In this document: positions 35,840 to 45,136 of the stretch, piece after piece
How the letters are laid out: each line of letters begins with the position of its first letter
How positions within the stretch are numbered: position 1 is the first letter of the stretch
From: Halomonas sp. CH40
GTDB lineage: Bacteria > Pseudomonadota > Gammaproteobacteria > Pseudomonadales > Halomonadaceae
Assembly (NCBI GenBank): GCA_041875495.1
Contig: CP112982.1
Coordinates: 1,116,001-1,180,000 of the forward strand
Length of the DNA: 64,000 nt
Direction of reading: 5' to 3'
Translations under genes and position numbers: made by a program
Notes under the pieces: model-generated
The model's input: only the letters and a program-made list of their open reading frames with translations
Databases searched by the model: none
What the model was told of the DNA's origin: nothing

Positions 35840-35926
35840 TGGTGCCCAGGAGAGGACTTGAACCTCCACGACCATACGGTCACTAGCACCTGAAGCTAGC
35901 GCGTCTACCAATTCCGCCACCTGGGC
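35840..35926 (-). tRNA. tRNA-Leu (CAG), copy 3 of the transcript
   Basis: 87 bases including the encoded CCA. Read on the minus strand it begins GCCCAGGTGGCGGAATTGG and closely matches the E. coli tRNA-Leu(CAG) sequence. The anticodon loop CTTCAGG gives anticodon CAG. A long class II variable arm is present and the TPsiC loop is GGTTCAAGTCC. It is the last of three tandem copies. Confidence 0.95.
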
Positions 35927-35983
35927 CTTAGATCTTGACTGAGTCTATCTAATGCTCTGACACATAGCTAAACAGTGTTCGGT

Positions 35984-36070
35984 TGGTGCCCAGGAGAGGA
36001 CTTGAACCTCCACGACCATACGGTCACTAGCACCTGAAGCTAGCGCGTCTACCAATTCCGCCACCTGGGC
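35984..36070 (-). tRNA. tRNA-Leu (CAG), copy 2 of the transcript
   Basis: 87 bases, apparently identical to the copy at 35840-35926, with encoded CCA and anticodon CAG. A 57-base spacer separates them. Confidence 0.95.
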
Positions 36071-36156
36071 GAACACTTGCTAAATTTTTTACTACTCAAT
36101 AACCTTTGCTGCTACATCTTTGTTTCGTCAGCTTTTAGATAGCTGAACAAAAGATG

Positions 36157-36243
36157 TGGTGCCCAGAAGAGGACTTGAACCTCCACGACCATACGGTCAC
36201 TAGCACCTGAAGCTAGCGCGTCTACCAATTCCGCCATCTGGGC
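36157..36243 (-). tRNA. tRNA-Leu (CAG), copy 1 of the transcript
   Basis: 87 bases. It differs from the other two copies in the acceptor stem: the seventh pair is A-T in place of G-C (GCCCAGA ... TCTGGGC), plus a linked change near the TPsiC arm, so pairing is kept. Encoded CCA, anticodon CAG. It is promoter-proximal. Confidence 0.95.
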
Positions 36244-36254
36244 AATTGGCGCGT

Positions 36255-36282
36255 ATGATACCGAGATGGCCATGAAATGCAA
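36255..36282 (-). promoter_or_regulatory. Promoter of the tRNA-Leu triplet
   Basis: TTGCAT (complement of 36277-36282) and TATCAT (complement of 36255-36260) separated by 16 bases, followed by a GC-rich discriminator ACGCGCC. Such discriminators mark stable-RNA promoters subject to stringent control. Confidence 0.6.
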
Positions 36283-36365
36283 GTGCTTTTCAGCTCAATT
36301 TGCTATCTCTTGCGCTTTAATGGAGCACGGGGTGTTGTTTGGCAACAATTCTTCTACTTACGTGG

Positions 36366-36394
36366 TTGGGTGATGCTGCCAGCAGCGCTATACT
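36366..36394 (+). promoter_or_regulatory. Candidate promoter of rnr
   Basis: TTGGGT (36366-36371), a 17-base spacer and TATACT (36389-36394), leaving a leader of about 140 bases before rnr. Nothing else was found between the tRNA promoter and rnr. Confidence 0.4.
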
Positions 36395-36543
36395 GCCTAC
36401 ATGATCAAACATAATTGTATAAATTTCAGCTGTATTGCCGCTGACCCCGCTTGTATGCGACACCTGACGCTTGCGAAATCTCACCGCGCCCCATTAGCTG
36501 AAGATAAAGAAGCCGAAGATAAAGAATCAAGGATGCCGACTTT

Positions 36544-38955
36544 ATGAATAAGTGGACGCTGAGTGACGACCCGCACGCGAGCCGTGAAGCACAAAAATAT
36601 GATAATCCGGCACCAAGTCGGGAATACCTGCTGGCCGCGTTGGAAAATTACGGTAAGCCAATTACCCATGAAAACATGAGCCGCCTGCTGGGATTGGAAG
36701 ATGAAGACCATCAGGAAGCGGTGCGCCGTCGCCTGGCCGCCATGGAACGTGATGGCCAGGTGCTGCGTGACCGCCGAGGCGCCTATGCATTGATCAACAA
36801 GCTTGATCTGATCAAGGGTAAGGTGCTGGGCCACCGCGACGGTTTCGGGTTTGTGCTACGCGATGATGGCAAAAAGCCGGATCTGGTATTGCCGCCGCGT
36901 CAGATGCGCCGTGTCTTCCACGGCGACCATGTGCTGGTGCGCGTTAGTGGTCGCGACCGGCGCGGCCGCGATGAAGCTACCATTGCCGAGGTGATTGCGC
37001 GTAACACCCAGACCATGGTGGGTGTCTATCGTAGCAATACGCCTGAATTTGGCGTGCTGGTACCGGAAAATCCGCGTATCACCCAGGAAGTCATCATTCC
37101 CCATAGTGCTTCTGGCGGTGCCCAGGATGGCCAGGTGATTTCTGCCAGGATCACCCAGCAGCCTGCCACTCGAGTTCAGCCGGTGGGTGAGGTGATTGAG
37201 GTGCTGGGTGAGCGTATGGATCCAGGTATGGAAATTGATATTGCTATCCGCAGCTACGATATTCCGGCGGAGTTTCCGCCTGAGGTAATGGATCAGATCT
37301 CGACCATTTCCGCAGAAGTCGTTGAAGCGGATAAGCAGAACCGGGTTGATCTGCGCAATACGCCGCTAGTGACCATTGATGATGAGTCGGCCAAGGACTT
37401 TGATGACGCCGTCTGCGCTTGGAAAACCAAGTCGGGCAGCTGGAAGCTGGTGGTTGCCATTGCTGATGTGTCCCACTATGTGCGCCCTGGCGAGCCGCTG
37501 GATGATGAGGCGCGTACGCGCGGTACCTCAGTGTATTTCCCAGGGCAGGTCGTGCCCATGCTGCCAGAGCTGTTGTCCAATGGGTTGTGCTCACTGAACC
37601 CCCATGTTGATCGCCTGGTCATGGTCTGTGAGATGAATATCTCCAAGACCGGCGCGATCAGCCGTTATCGCTTCTATGAAGCGGTAATGAATTCCCATGC
37701 GCGGCTGACCTATAACAAGGTGGCGGCGATTCTGGATCCGGACAGTGACGAAGGCGAAACGCTGCGCAGGGAACATGCCAAGCTGGTCAAGCCGCTCAAG
37801 GATCTACATGAGCTGTATGGCATTCTGCACGACGCACGCATTGAGCGTGGCGCCCTTGAGTTTGACACGACCGAAACAGCGATCATCTTTAACGATGAGC
37901 GCAAGATTGAAAAAATTGTGCCGCGTAAACGTAATGACGCGCACAAGATGATTGAAGAGTGCATGCTGGCTGCTAACGTCGCTACTGCCCGTTTTCTGGA
38001 CAAGCATGACCTTCCGGCCCTGTACCGTATTCACGAAAAGCCGACGCCTGAACGCCTCGACAAGCTACGTCTGTTCCTCAACGAGCTGGGGTTGACGCTG
38101 CCCGGCGGCGATGATCCGACACCGCAGGATTATCAGGCCCTGCGCGAGACGATCAAGGATCGCCCGGATGCGGATATCATCCAGACGGTGATGCTGCGCT
38201 CAATGAATCAGGCCGTGTATTCGCCCCAGAATGAAGGCCACTTTGGCTTGGCCTATCAGGCTTATGCACACTTTACCTCACCGATTCGCCGCTACCCGGA
38301 TCTGCTGGTGCACCGCGCCATTCGCTCGGTGGTGCGCGGCCCTCGCCAGACCAATACAGTAATGCGGGTAGAAGGCGCACCGGTTGAGCCACCCAGCAAG
38401 TGGTGCCCGTATACCTTTGAGCAGATGGTCGAGCTGGGCGAGCACTGCTCGATGGCTGAACGCCGCGCCGATGATGCCACCCGTGACGTGGAAAGCTGGC
38501 TGAAATGCGAGTTCATGTCCGACAAGCTGGGTGAGACCTTTGACGGTACCATTGCCTCGGTGACCCAGTTCGGCCTCTTTGTGCGCCTGGATGAGTTCTA
38601 TGTGGAAGGTCTGGTGCATGTGACGTCACTGCCATCGGATTACTACCACTACGAAGCAGAGAAGCACCGTCTTAAAGGTGAGCGTACCGGCACCACCTAT
38701 CGTCTGGGTGACGGCGTTACCATTCAGGTGGCGCGGGTTGATATGGATGACCGCAAGATCGACTTCAGCCTGGCCGATGAGAAACCGCGTCCGCGTCGTC
38801 AGCCACGCAAGCGCCCGGCAGAGGCCAAGCCGTCGGGAGGCACCAAGGCAGCCGCGCCCAAAGAGACTGCCAGGAAGTCGGACGACAGCAAACCCAAGTC
38901 GAATCGCCGTGGCCCGCAGCGCTCACGCCGTTCGCGCAAGCCTGCTGATAAATAA
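36544..38955 (+). CDS. rnr: Ribonuclease R
   Basis: An 803-residue 3'-5' exoribonuclease that degrades structured RNA and takes part in rRNA quality control. An N-terminal winged-helix region (NYGKPITHENMSRLLG) is followed by cold-shock domains, the RNB catalytic domain with its Asp cluster (TIDDESAKDFDDAVCAW) and SPIRRYPDLLVHRAI, an S1 domain (GTIASVTQFGLFVRLDE) and a basic C-terminal tail. Overlaps the next gene's upstream ATG by one base. Confidence 0.96.
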   Translation: MNKWTLSDDPHASREAQKYDNPAPSREYLLAALENYGKPITHENMSRLLGLEDEDHQEAVRRRLAAMERDGQVLRDRRGAYALINKLDLIKGKVLGHRDGFGFVLRDDGKKPDLVLPPRQMRRVFHGDHVLVRVSGRDRRGRDEATIAEVIARNTQTMVGVYRSNTPEFGVLVPENPRITQEVIIPHSASGGAQDGQVISARITQQPATRVQPVGEVIEVLGERMDPGMEIDIAIRSYDIPAEFPPEVMDQISTISAEVVEADKQNRVDLRNTPLVTIDDESAKDFDDAVCAWKTKSGSWKLVVAIADVSHYVRPGEPLDDEARTRGTSVYFPGQVVPMLPELLSNGLCSLNPHVDRLVMVCEMNISKTGAISRYRFYEAVMNSHARLTYNKVAAILDPDSDEGETLRREHAKLVKPLKDLHELYGILHDARIERGALEFDTTETAIIFNDERKIEKIVPRKRNDAHKMIEECMLAANVATARFLDKHDLPALYRIHEKPTPERLDKLRLFLNELGLTLPGGDDPTPQDYQALRETIKDRPDADIIQTVMLRSMNQAVYSPQNEGHFGLAYQAYAHFTSPIRRYPDLLVHRAIRSVVRGPRQTNTVMRVEGAPVEPPSKWCPYTFEQMVELGEHCSMAERRADDATRDVESWLKCEFMSDKLGETFDGTIASVTQFGLFVRLDEFYVEGLVHVTSLPSDYYHYEAEKHRLKGERTGTTYRLGDGVTIQVARVDMDDRKIDFSLADEKPRPRRQPRKRPAEAKPSGGTKAAAPKETARKSDDSKPKSNRRGPQRSRRSRKPADK

Positions 38956-38993
38956 TGGCTGGTCAAGGTAAGGAACCTCGCGTAAGGAACAAC

Positions 38994-39794
38994 ATGAAGT
39001 CGGCATCTCGTCGTGGAGCCAAGGCTCCTCAAACGCCTAAAGCACCTCAGGGGCTTGAGGTTGTGTATGGCATCCATGCCTTGCAAAGCCTGCTGGATCG
39101 CGGTGAAGCCCCCCGCGAGCTATGGTTGCAGGCAGGGGTGGAAAAGCGCCTGGAAGAACTGGCTGTCAAGGCAGAACAGCTGGGCGCGCGTCTGGTTAAG
39201 CAGCCGCGCGAGATGCTCGATCAGATGACCCAAGGGGCGGCGCATCAAGGGGTAGTGGCATTCTGTAAGCCGTTGGTGGCGGAAGGGGAGGAATCCCTGT
39301 GGCTGAAGTTGCGTGCCTGGTCGGCGCCGACGCCACCTTTACTGCTGGTGCTGGATGGCGTCACCGATGTGCATAACTTTGGCGCCTGTCTACGTAGTGC
39401 TGATGCGGCCGGCGTGCACGGTGTGATTGTGGCCAAGGACAAGGCCGCACCGTTAAACGCAACGGTACGCAAGGTGGCCTGCGGGGCGGCAGAAGTTGTA
39501 CCCGTCTATCAGGTCACTAACCTGACGCGCACCCTGGAGAAGCTCAAGCAGGAAGGTGTCTGGATCGCTGGAACGGCCGGTGAAGCGGCAACCAGCCTTT
39601 ATGAGGTTGATTTTACCGGGCCGATGGCGCTGGTCATGGGGGCTGAAGGTAAAGGAATGCGCCGACTAACCCGCGAAGCCTGTGATCATCTGGTCAAATT
39701 GCCGATGGCAGGGCAGGTATCCAGCCTGAATGTTTCGGTGGCCACGGGTATCTGCCTTTTCGAGGCGGTGCGTCAGCGCCAGCTTGCAAGTTAA
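38994..39794 (+). CDS. rlmB: 23S rRNA (guanosine-2'-O)-methyltransferase RlmB
   Basis: A 266-residue SPOUT methyltransferase that 2'-O-methylates G2251 in 23S rRNA. The substrate-binding N-domain starts VVYGIHALQSLL. The knot signatures LDGVTDVHNFGACLRSAD, LVMGAEGKGMRRLT and SSLNVSVATGICLFEAVRQR are all present. I prefer ATG 38994, which has AAGGAA five bases upstream; an in-frame ATG at 38955 overlapping the rnr stop would add 13 residues. Same transcript as rnr, as in many gammaproteobacteria. Confidence 0.94.
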   Translation: MKSASRRGAKAPQTPKAPQGLEVVYGIHALQSLLDRGEAPRELWLQAGVEKRLEELAVKAEQLGARLVKQPREMLDQMTQGAAHQGVVAFCKPLVAEGEESLWLKLRAWSAPTPPLLLVLDGVTDVHNFGACLRSADAAGVHGVIVAKDKAAPLNATVRKVACGAAEVVPVYQVTNLTRTLEKLKQEGVWIAGTAGEAATSLYEVDFTGPMALVMGAEGKGMRRLTREACDHLVKLPMAGQVSSLNVSVATGICLFEAVRQRQLAS

Positions 39795-39988
39795 TCCCCT
39801 GCCGACTAGAATGCATGCGCCCGTTTATCCATTAGGCGGGTGTTGCGTATGGCTGTTTTTAGCGACACTGTTCGTCCTAATAGAAACATTCATACGACAG
39901 GATCAGTGATAACCACTGTCTCCAGTTCTGTTTGATGCTCCAGCGTCGTTCGCGGCAAAGTTTGGGGTAACTTTTCAGTCAACTCCTT

Positions 39989-40031
39989 GCTTCCCTGACG
40001 CTCCATGGCTATGCCAGGGCGCTGAGGAAGC
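39989..40031 (+). promoter_or_regulatory. Structured leader of rpsF, possible S6:S18 autoregulatory element
   Basis: GCTTCC-CTG (39989-39997) pairs with CAG (40015-40017) and GGAAGC (40026-40031), leaving an asymmetric bulge on the 3' side, just upstream of the rpsF ribosome binding site and a CTGCCAAACCG stretch. In several bacteria the S6-S18 complex binds its own leader through such a bulged stem. The match is structural only, so this is a candidate. Confidence 0.3.
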
Positions 40032-40053
40032 TGCCAAACCGTAAGGAGATTTT

Positions 40054-40446
40054 ATGCGCCATTATGAAATCGTGTTCATGGTCCATCCGGATCAGAGCGA
40101 GCAAGTGCCGGCCATGGTCGAGCGCTACACCAGTATCGTTGCTGAAAATGCGGGTACTGTGCATCGTCTTGAAGATTGGGGCCGTCGTCATCTGGCCTAT
40201 CCGATCAACAAGATCCATAAAGCCCACTACGTTCTGATGAACGTTGAATGTAACGCTGAGACGCTCGAGGAAATCGAGAATATCTTCCGTTTCAACGATG
40301 CCATCATTCGTAGCATGGTCGTGCGTTGTAAAGAGGCCATCACTGAAGCCTCTCCGATGATGAAGCCGGTTGAAGAGAAGCGTCAACGTCGCGAAGAAAG
40401 ACCGCGTACTGAAAACGAGTCTGAATCCGAATCTGAATCAGCCTGA
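40054..40446 (+). CDS. rpsF: 30S ribosomal protein S6
   Basis: A 130-residue S6 that starts [17 protein letters not shown] and includes [11 protein letters not shown] and HYVLMNVE. The C-terminal tail ends in a Glu-Ser repeat, as in E. coli S6 where extra Glu may be added. TAAGGAG precedes the ATG. First gene of rpsF-rpsR-DUF2232-rplI. Confidence 0.97.
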   Translation: MRHYEIVFMVHPDQSEQVPAMVERYTSIVAENAGTVHRLEDWGRRHLAYPINKIHKAHYVLMNVECNAETLEEIENIFRFNDAIIRSMVVRCKEAITEASPMMKPVEEKRQRREERPRTENESESESESA

Positions 40447-40478
40447 TCTATCCACCGCACGCATAAGGAGCTTTATCC

Positions 40479-40706
40479 ATGGCACGTTTTTTCCGTCGTC
40501 GCAAGTTTTGCCGCTTCACTGCTGAAGGCGTCAAGCAGATCGACTACAAAGATCTTGACACGCTGAAGGCTTATATCACCGAAACTGGCAAGATCGTTCC
40601 GAGCCGTATCACCGGCACCAAAGCACGCTATCAGCGTCAGCTGGCATCCGCCGTTAAACGCGCGCGTTACCTGGCACTGCTGCCCTATACCGATAGTCAC
40701 CAGTAA
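40479..40706 (+). CDS. rpsR: 30S ribosomal protein S18
   Basis: A 75-residue S18 with [20 protein letters not shown] and the C-terminal [18 protein letters not shown]. Binds next to S6 in the 30S platform. TAAGGAG precedes its ATG. 32 bases after rpsF. Confidence 0.97.
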   Translation: MARFFRRRKFCRFTAEGVKQIDYKDLDTLKAYITETGKIVPSRITGTKARYQRQLASAVKRARYLALLPYTDSHQ

Positions 40707-40717
40707 GCGGATACGTA

Positions 40718-41569
40718 ATGCTGGCACTTGCCCGATGGTTAATGAAAGGCACGCCATACGCCGCCGGTGGAGCCGCTTTGGCCACACTGGTGCCGTGGCT
40801 GTTCTGGTTGGGTGTTGCCATTGCCGGACTAGTAACGCTCAGGAAGGGATTTGCGCCTGCGCTTCCCGTCATCATCGCAGCGGCAGTACCCTCTGGTTGG
40901 TGGTGGGTTCAGGGTGACGTCATCCCGTTGGCCAGCTTACTGCTTGTCACGTTGATGGCCGTCGTGCTGCGAGAGCGTATGCGTTGGGGGTTTGCCCTGA
41001 TTGCTGGCACTGTCGTGGCATCCGCCATGGTGCAGTTAGGCATTTTCATCCCGCCGCAGGGCACCGAGCTGATGCTTGAGCAACTGCGCCAAGGCTCTGA
41101 AGAAGTGAATGGCATGCTCACTGAGCTGACCAACCAGGGTTACGATACTCAGACACTGGCCTCGCTGGTGGTGGGGAATGTAACAGGGTTGGTGGTATTG
41201 CTGGCCTCCATTGCCTGTCTGACCCTGGCGCGTAGCTGGCAAGCCGGGCTGTATAATCCTGGCGGGTTTCGGGCTGAGTTCCATGCTTTCAGGCTGACCC
41301 CGAAAGAGCTTTTAACGCTCTTCGCAATTGGCGTTGCGGGAATGCTGTTGGGTGTCTATGCACTGGCGATGCTGAGCTGGATTCCATTGCTGATAGCTGG
41401 CATTGCGTTGGTACACGGTGTTATTGGATTAAAGGGGATGAATGGGCTATGGCTGGTCGCTTTCTATGTATTGCTGATCACCACCTGGCCTACGATTCTT
41501 ATTGTGCTGCTTCTAGGGTTGATGGATACATTCGCGAACGTTCGCGCCCGTCTTGCCCGCAGCAATTGA
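40718..41569 (+). CDS. DUF2232-like (YybS-type) membrane protein
   Basis: A 283-residue protein with about seven to eight hydrophobic segments and a soluble loop near residues 108-145. Its place between rpsR and rplI, 11 bases after rpsR and 15 before rplI, is the position of a conserved hypothetical membrane gene in pseudomonads and relatives. Function unknown; co-transcription with ribosomal genes suggests a growth-linked role. Confidence 0.8.
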   Translation: MLALARWLMKGTPYAAGGAALATLVPWLFWLGVAIAGLVTLRKGFAPALPVIIAAAVPSGWWWVQGDVIPLASLLLVTLMAVVLRERMRWGFALIAGTVVASAMVQLGIFIPPQGTELMLEQLRQGSEEVNGMLTELTNQGYDTQTLASLVVGNVTGLVVLLASIACLTLARSWQAGLYNPGGFRAEFHAFRLTPKELLTLFAIGVAGMLLGVYALAMLSWIPLLIAGIALVHGVIGLKGMNGLWLVAFYVLLITTWPTILIVLLLGLMDTFANVRARLARSN

Positions 41570-41584
41570 CAAGAGGTTTACGAG

Positions 41585-42031
41585 ATGGAAGTCATTCTGC
41601 TCGACAAAATTGGTAAGCTGGGCGGCCTTGGTGACAAAGTCACTGTTAAGCCTGGTTACGGTCGTAATTTCCTGGTGCCTTACGGTCATGCCGTGCCGGC
41701 CACCAAAGAAAACATCGCTGCTTTTGAAGCCCAGCGTGTAGAGCTGGAAGCCCAGGCCGCTGAGCGTAAGGCTGAAGCTGAAGCCCGCGCTGAGCAGCTT
41801 AACGACATCGAACTGTCGCTGGTTTCCAAGGCAGGCGATGAAGGCAAGCTGTTTGGTTCAATCGGCCCGCGTGATCTGGCAGACGCCATTTCCTCTGCCG
41901 GGATCGAAGTGGCCAAGAGTGAAGTGCGCATGCCACAGGGTCCGATTCGCCAGACCGGCGAATACGATATCGACCTGCACCTGCATGCAGAGGTAGATGC
42001 TACCGTTCGTGTTGTGGTAATGGCTGAGTAA
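41585..42031 (+). CDS. rplI: 50S ribosomal protein L9
   Basis: A 148-residue L9. The N-terminal domain ([30 protein letters not shown]) is followed by a long helix rich in Ala/Glu and a C-terminal globular domain. GAGGTTTACG lies upstream of the ATG. Confidence 0.97.
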   Translation: MEVILLDKIGKLGGLGDKVTVKPGYGRNFLVPYGHAVPATKENIAAFEAQRVELEAQAAERKAEAEARAEQLNDIELSLVSKAGDEGKLFGSIGPRDLADAISSAGIEVAKSEVRMPQGPIRQTGEYDIDLHLHAEVDATVRVVVMAE

Positions 42032-42062
42032 GCTTGCTCGGTTAACCACCATGCGGTACATG

Positions 42063-42089
42063 AAGGGCGCGGGCAATCCCCGCGCCCTT
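42063..42089 (+). terminator. Terminator after rplI
   Basis: An 11-base-pair GC-rich stem AAGGGCGCGGG / CCCGCGCCCTT followed by a short T run. It separates rplI from dnaB. Confidence 0.65.
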
Positions 42090-42152
42090 TGCTGTTATAG
42101 TAAAAATGATAGTGGCTGGAAAACGTCCGTGGATGTGTGAGTTAAGGAGTGC

Positions 42153-45059
42153 ATGATGCAGGATCCCGCCGATCAGGAAACGGCTGCTCTCAAGCTGCCG
42201 CCCCATTCACTGGAGGCTGAGCAGTCTGTTCTGGGTGGGCTGATGCTCGACAACCAGGCCTGGGATAACGTGTCGGATCGTCTGGTGTCTGATGATTTCT
42301 ATCGCTATGAGCATCGTCTGGTGTTCAACGTCATGACGCATCTGGCAGAGGCTGGGCAACCACTGGATGTGGTGACATTATCCGAGGCGCTGGATGGTCG
42401 AGATCAGCTGGACACCGTCGGCGGTCTCGGGTTTCTTGCCGAGCTTGCACGCAACACGCCGTCAGCCAGCAATATTCGCGCTTATGCCGATATCGTCCGC
42501 GAGCGGGCTACCTTGCGTAAGCTGATTCGTGCGGCCAACCAGATTGCTGAGGGGGCGTTTGCTCCTCAGGGGCGGCCCGCAGATGAGTTGCTCAATGAGG
42601 CCGAACGGCTGGTTTTCCAGATCGCAGAAGAGCGGCCCAAGACTGGCGGCCCGATCGGGATGAGCGAACTGCTGACCAAGGCAGTCGATCGTATTGACGA
42701 ACTGTTCAATATGAAAGGCCAGATGACAGGGCTCTCCTCGGGCTTTCGTGATCTTGATGACATGACCTCCGGTTTACAGCCCTCTGATCTGGTGATCATT
42801 GCCGGAAGGCCCTCGATGGGCAAATGTTTGATGAGTGGCTCGCGACTGGTAGACCCGGAGAGTGGCGCTTTGGTCACAATTGATGAGCTGGTAGCACGAC
42901 AGCAGGCTTCTCTGCTGACGTTAACCAATGACTTCAAATTGAAGAAAACCTGCGCGTCAGCCTTCGTCGATGACGGTCTTAAACCGGTTTTTCGTGTCCG
43001 TACTGCAACGGGAAGGGAGGTTGCAACCACCCTGACGCATCCGTTTTTAACGGGAGAAGGTTGGCAGCCTCTGGGGAAAATTGATGTCGGCGAGCGTATA
43101 GCAGTACCGCGTGAAATCCCAGTGTTTGGCCATGAAGTAATGCCTGAATATCAGCTCAAGATCTTGGCTTATATGCTGGGCGACGGTGGCACAACCCAGA
43201 CATGCCCGATGTTCACCAACAGCAATGAAGCATTACGTGCTGATTTCGCTGACGCAGTGGGGCATTTTCCCGGTGTGACATGTCGCTTGGTGGATAAGGC
43301 AGAAAGAAAGACTGAGCGAACGCCTACCTTAAGGGTGAGCCGAGATGCAACACGTTTATACTCTTTAAGAGGGCAGTTTTCACACGTATTACGTGAAAAG
43401 CTTCAGGCAAAGGGGATGACGGGTGAGGCACTAGCATCGGTGTTAAATGTGAGCAAGGCAGCGGTGAGCGGTTGGTGTAATGGGAAAATTGTGCCTGTGC
43501 AGCCAACCTTTATGCGTCTTTGCGAGACGCTGGATATACCGATTACTAGTGACTTCTCTGCGTCTGACTATTCCTCTGTGGGGAAAAATAGCCCTAACCC
43601 GGTTAGGCGCTTTCTTGACGTGCACGGCGTGTGGGCTAAAAAAGCCTTGTACAAGCAGGTGCCAGACTGCGTATTCCGCCTGCCTAAACAGCAACTGGCG
43701 CTATTCTTGAACCGTCTTTTTGCCTGTGATGGTAGCGCTTTTGTGCAGGCGAATGGTCAGGGGCGGATTAGCTATGCGTCATCGAGCCGTGAATTGATTC
43801 GTGGTGTGCAGCATTTGCTATTGCGTTTTGGTATTTTGAGCAAGATTCGTGAGAAGCAGAACCGCTATGTCAATCTGCGTCAGTCCCCCTGGGAGCTTGA
43901 GATTCTTGATCAAACAAGTCAAAAACGTTTCATTCAGGATGTCGGCATCTTCAGCAAAGAGCAGGCATTAGCAGAACTGAGCGCCTGTATTAACGCCAAG
44001 CGAATGCATAGTAACTGCGATAGTTTACCTAAATCGGTCAACCATTACGTGCTTGCAAAAAAAGGCGAACGTTCGTGGCGCATGCTATTCGAGAAATCCG
44101 GTAAAACGTTACCTGCTGGCTATAACCCGCATTTGTCGGGTTCTGGCGAACGCTGTTTATCACGTCATCGAGCCGCTGAGTTTGCCGATTTGCTAGACGC
44201 CGATAGGTATCTTGAAAGCCTGGCTTCATCTGATATCTATTGGGATGAAGTGGTCGCTATTGAGCCGCTTGGAATGCAGCAGGTATATGATCTGACAGTG
44301 GACGATACCCACAACTTTGTTGCAGAAGATATCTGTGTGCATAACACCACGTTCGCGATGAATCTGGTGGAGCATGCGGTGATCGCCAGCGACAAGCCGG
44401 TGATGGTGTTTTCCATGGAGATGCCCGCGGATTCCCTGATGCTCAGGATGCTGTCGTCACTTGGGCGAATTGATCAGACGCGGGTGCGTACCGGCCAGCT
44501 TGAGGATGAGGACTGGCCGCGTTTGACCTCGGCGGTCAACCTGCTTAAGGACAAACAACTGTTTATCGATGATACCGCCGCGCTTTCTCCTAATGAGATG
44601 CGCTCGCGTATTCGTCGCGTCGTGCGTGAGCACGGCAATATGGCGATGATCATGATCGACTATCTGCAGCTGATGCAGATACCAGGGTTCTCGGAAAACC
44701 GGACCGGTGAAATCTCGGAAATTTCCCGCTCGCTGAAAGGGCTTGCAAAGGAATTCAACTGCCCTGTGGTTGCTCTCTCGCAGCTTAACCGCTCTCTGGA
44801 GCAGCGTCCTAACAAGCGCCCGGTGATGTCGGATCTGCGCGAATCAGGCGCTATCGAGCAGGATGCCGACGTGATTGCCTTTGTTTACCGTGATGAGGTG
44901 TATAACCAGGATAACCCGGATAACCAGGGTCTGGCTGAGCTGATCATCGGCAAGCAGCGTAATGGGCCGATCGGGACGGTACATATGGCATTCATCGGCA
45001 AATATACGCGCTTTGAGGATCTGGCGCCGGATAGCTATGGCGAAGCCTTTGGTAGCTAG
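42153..45059 (+). CDS. dnaB: Replicative DNA helicase DnaB with an intein in the P-loop
   Basis: A 968-codon gene; residues 225-731 are an intein, so the spliced helicase is 461 residues, close to E. coli DnaB (471). The N-extein has the DnaB N-domain (PPHSLEAEQSVLGGLMLD) and the start of the Walker A, GRPSMGK. The C-extein resumes TTFAMNLVEHAV and includes Walker B (MIMIDYLQLM), SQLNRSLEQRPNKRP and DLRESGAIEQDADV. Without splicing the P-loop is broken and the helicase cannot bind ATP, so splicing is essential. The ATG at 42153 follows AAGGAG; an ATG one codon later is also possible. Confidence 0.96.
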   Translation: MMQDPADQETAALKLPPHSLEAEQSVLGGLMLDNQAWDNVSDRLVSDDFYRYEHRLVFNVMTHLAEAGQPLDVVTLSEALDGRDQLDTVGGLGFLAELARNTPSASNIRAYADIVRERATLRKLIRAANQIAEGAFAPQGRPADELLNEAERLVFQIAEERPKTGGPIGMSELLTKAVDRIDELFNMKGQMTGLSSGFRDLDDMTSGLQPSDLVIIAGRPSMGKCLMSGSRLVDPESGALVTIDELVARQQASLLTLTNDFKLKKTCASAFVDDGLKPVFRVRTATGREVATTLTHPFLTGEGWQPLGKIDVGERIAVPREIPVFGHEVMPEYQLKILAYMLGDGGTTQTCPMFTNSNEALRADFADAVGHFPGVTCRLVDKAERKTERTPTLRVSRDATRLYSLRGQFSHVLREKLQAKGMTGEALASVLNVSKAAVSGWCNGKIVPVQPTFMRLCETLDIPITSDFSASDYSSVGKNSPNPVRRFLDVHGVWAKKALYKQVPDCVFRLPKQQLALFLNRLFACDGSAFVQANGQGRISYASSSRELIRGVQHLLLRFGILSKIREKQNRYVNLRQSPWELEILDQTSQKRFIQDVGIFSKEQALAELSACINAKRMHSNCDSLPKSVNHYVLAKKGERSWRMLFEKSGKTLPAGYNPHLSGSGERCLSRHRAAEFADLLDADRYLESLASSDIYWDEVVAIEPLGMQQVYDLTVDDTHNFVAEDICVHNTTFAMNLVEHAVIASDKPVMVFSMEMPADSLMLRMLSSLGRIDQTRVRTGQLEDEDWPRLTSAVNLLKDKQLFIDDTAALSPNEMRSRIRRVVREHGNMAMIMIDYLQLMQIPGFSENRTGEISEISRSLKGLAKEFNCPVVALSQLNRSLEQRPNKRPVMSDLRESGAIEQDADVIAFVYRDEVYNQDNPDNQGLAELIIGKQRNGPIGTVHMAFIGKYTRFEDLAPDSYGEAFGS
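42825..44345 (+). other. DnaB intein with LAGLIDADG endonuclease motifs and an inserted HTH
   Basis: A 507-residue intein between the Lys and Thr of the Walker A motif. Splicing residues are present: Cys1 (CLMSGSRLVD), block B TxxH in TLTHPFLTGEGW (residues 69-80), the C-terminal block DDTHNFVAEDICVHN ending in His-Asn, and Thr as +1 extein residue. Endonuclease-type motifs are LAYMLGDGG (114-122) and LNRLFACDGS (295-304). Residues about 187-235 form an XRE-like helix-turn-helix (LREKLQAKGMTGEALASVLN, then KAAVSGWCNG). Asp/Gly-Asp at both LAGLIDADG motifs suggests the endonuclease may be active. Confidence 0.93.
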
Positions 45060-45136
45060 CTTGAGCTCTGGAAAGCAGCTCGTATAATATTACTTTACTT
45101 TTTAACCTATTGGTTGGTAAAACAGGAGAAGACGTA

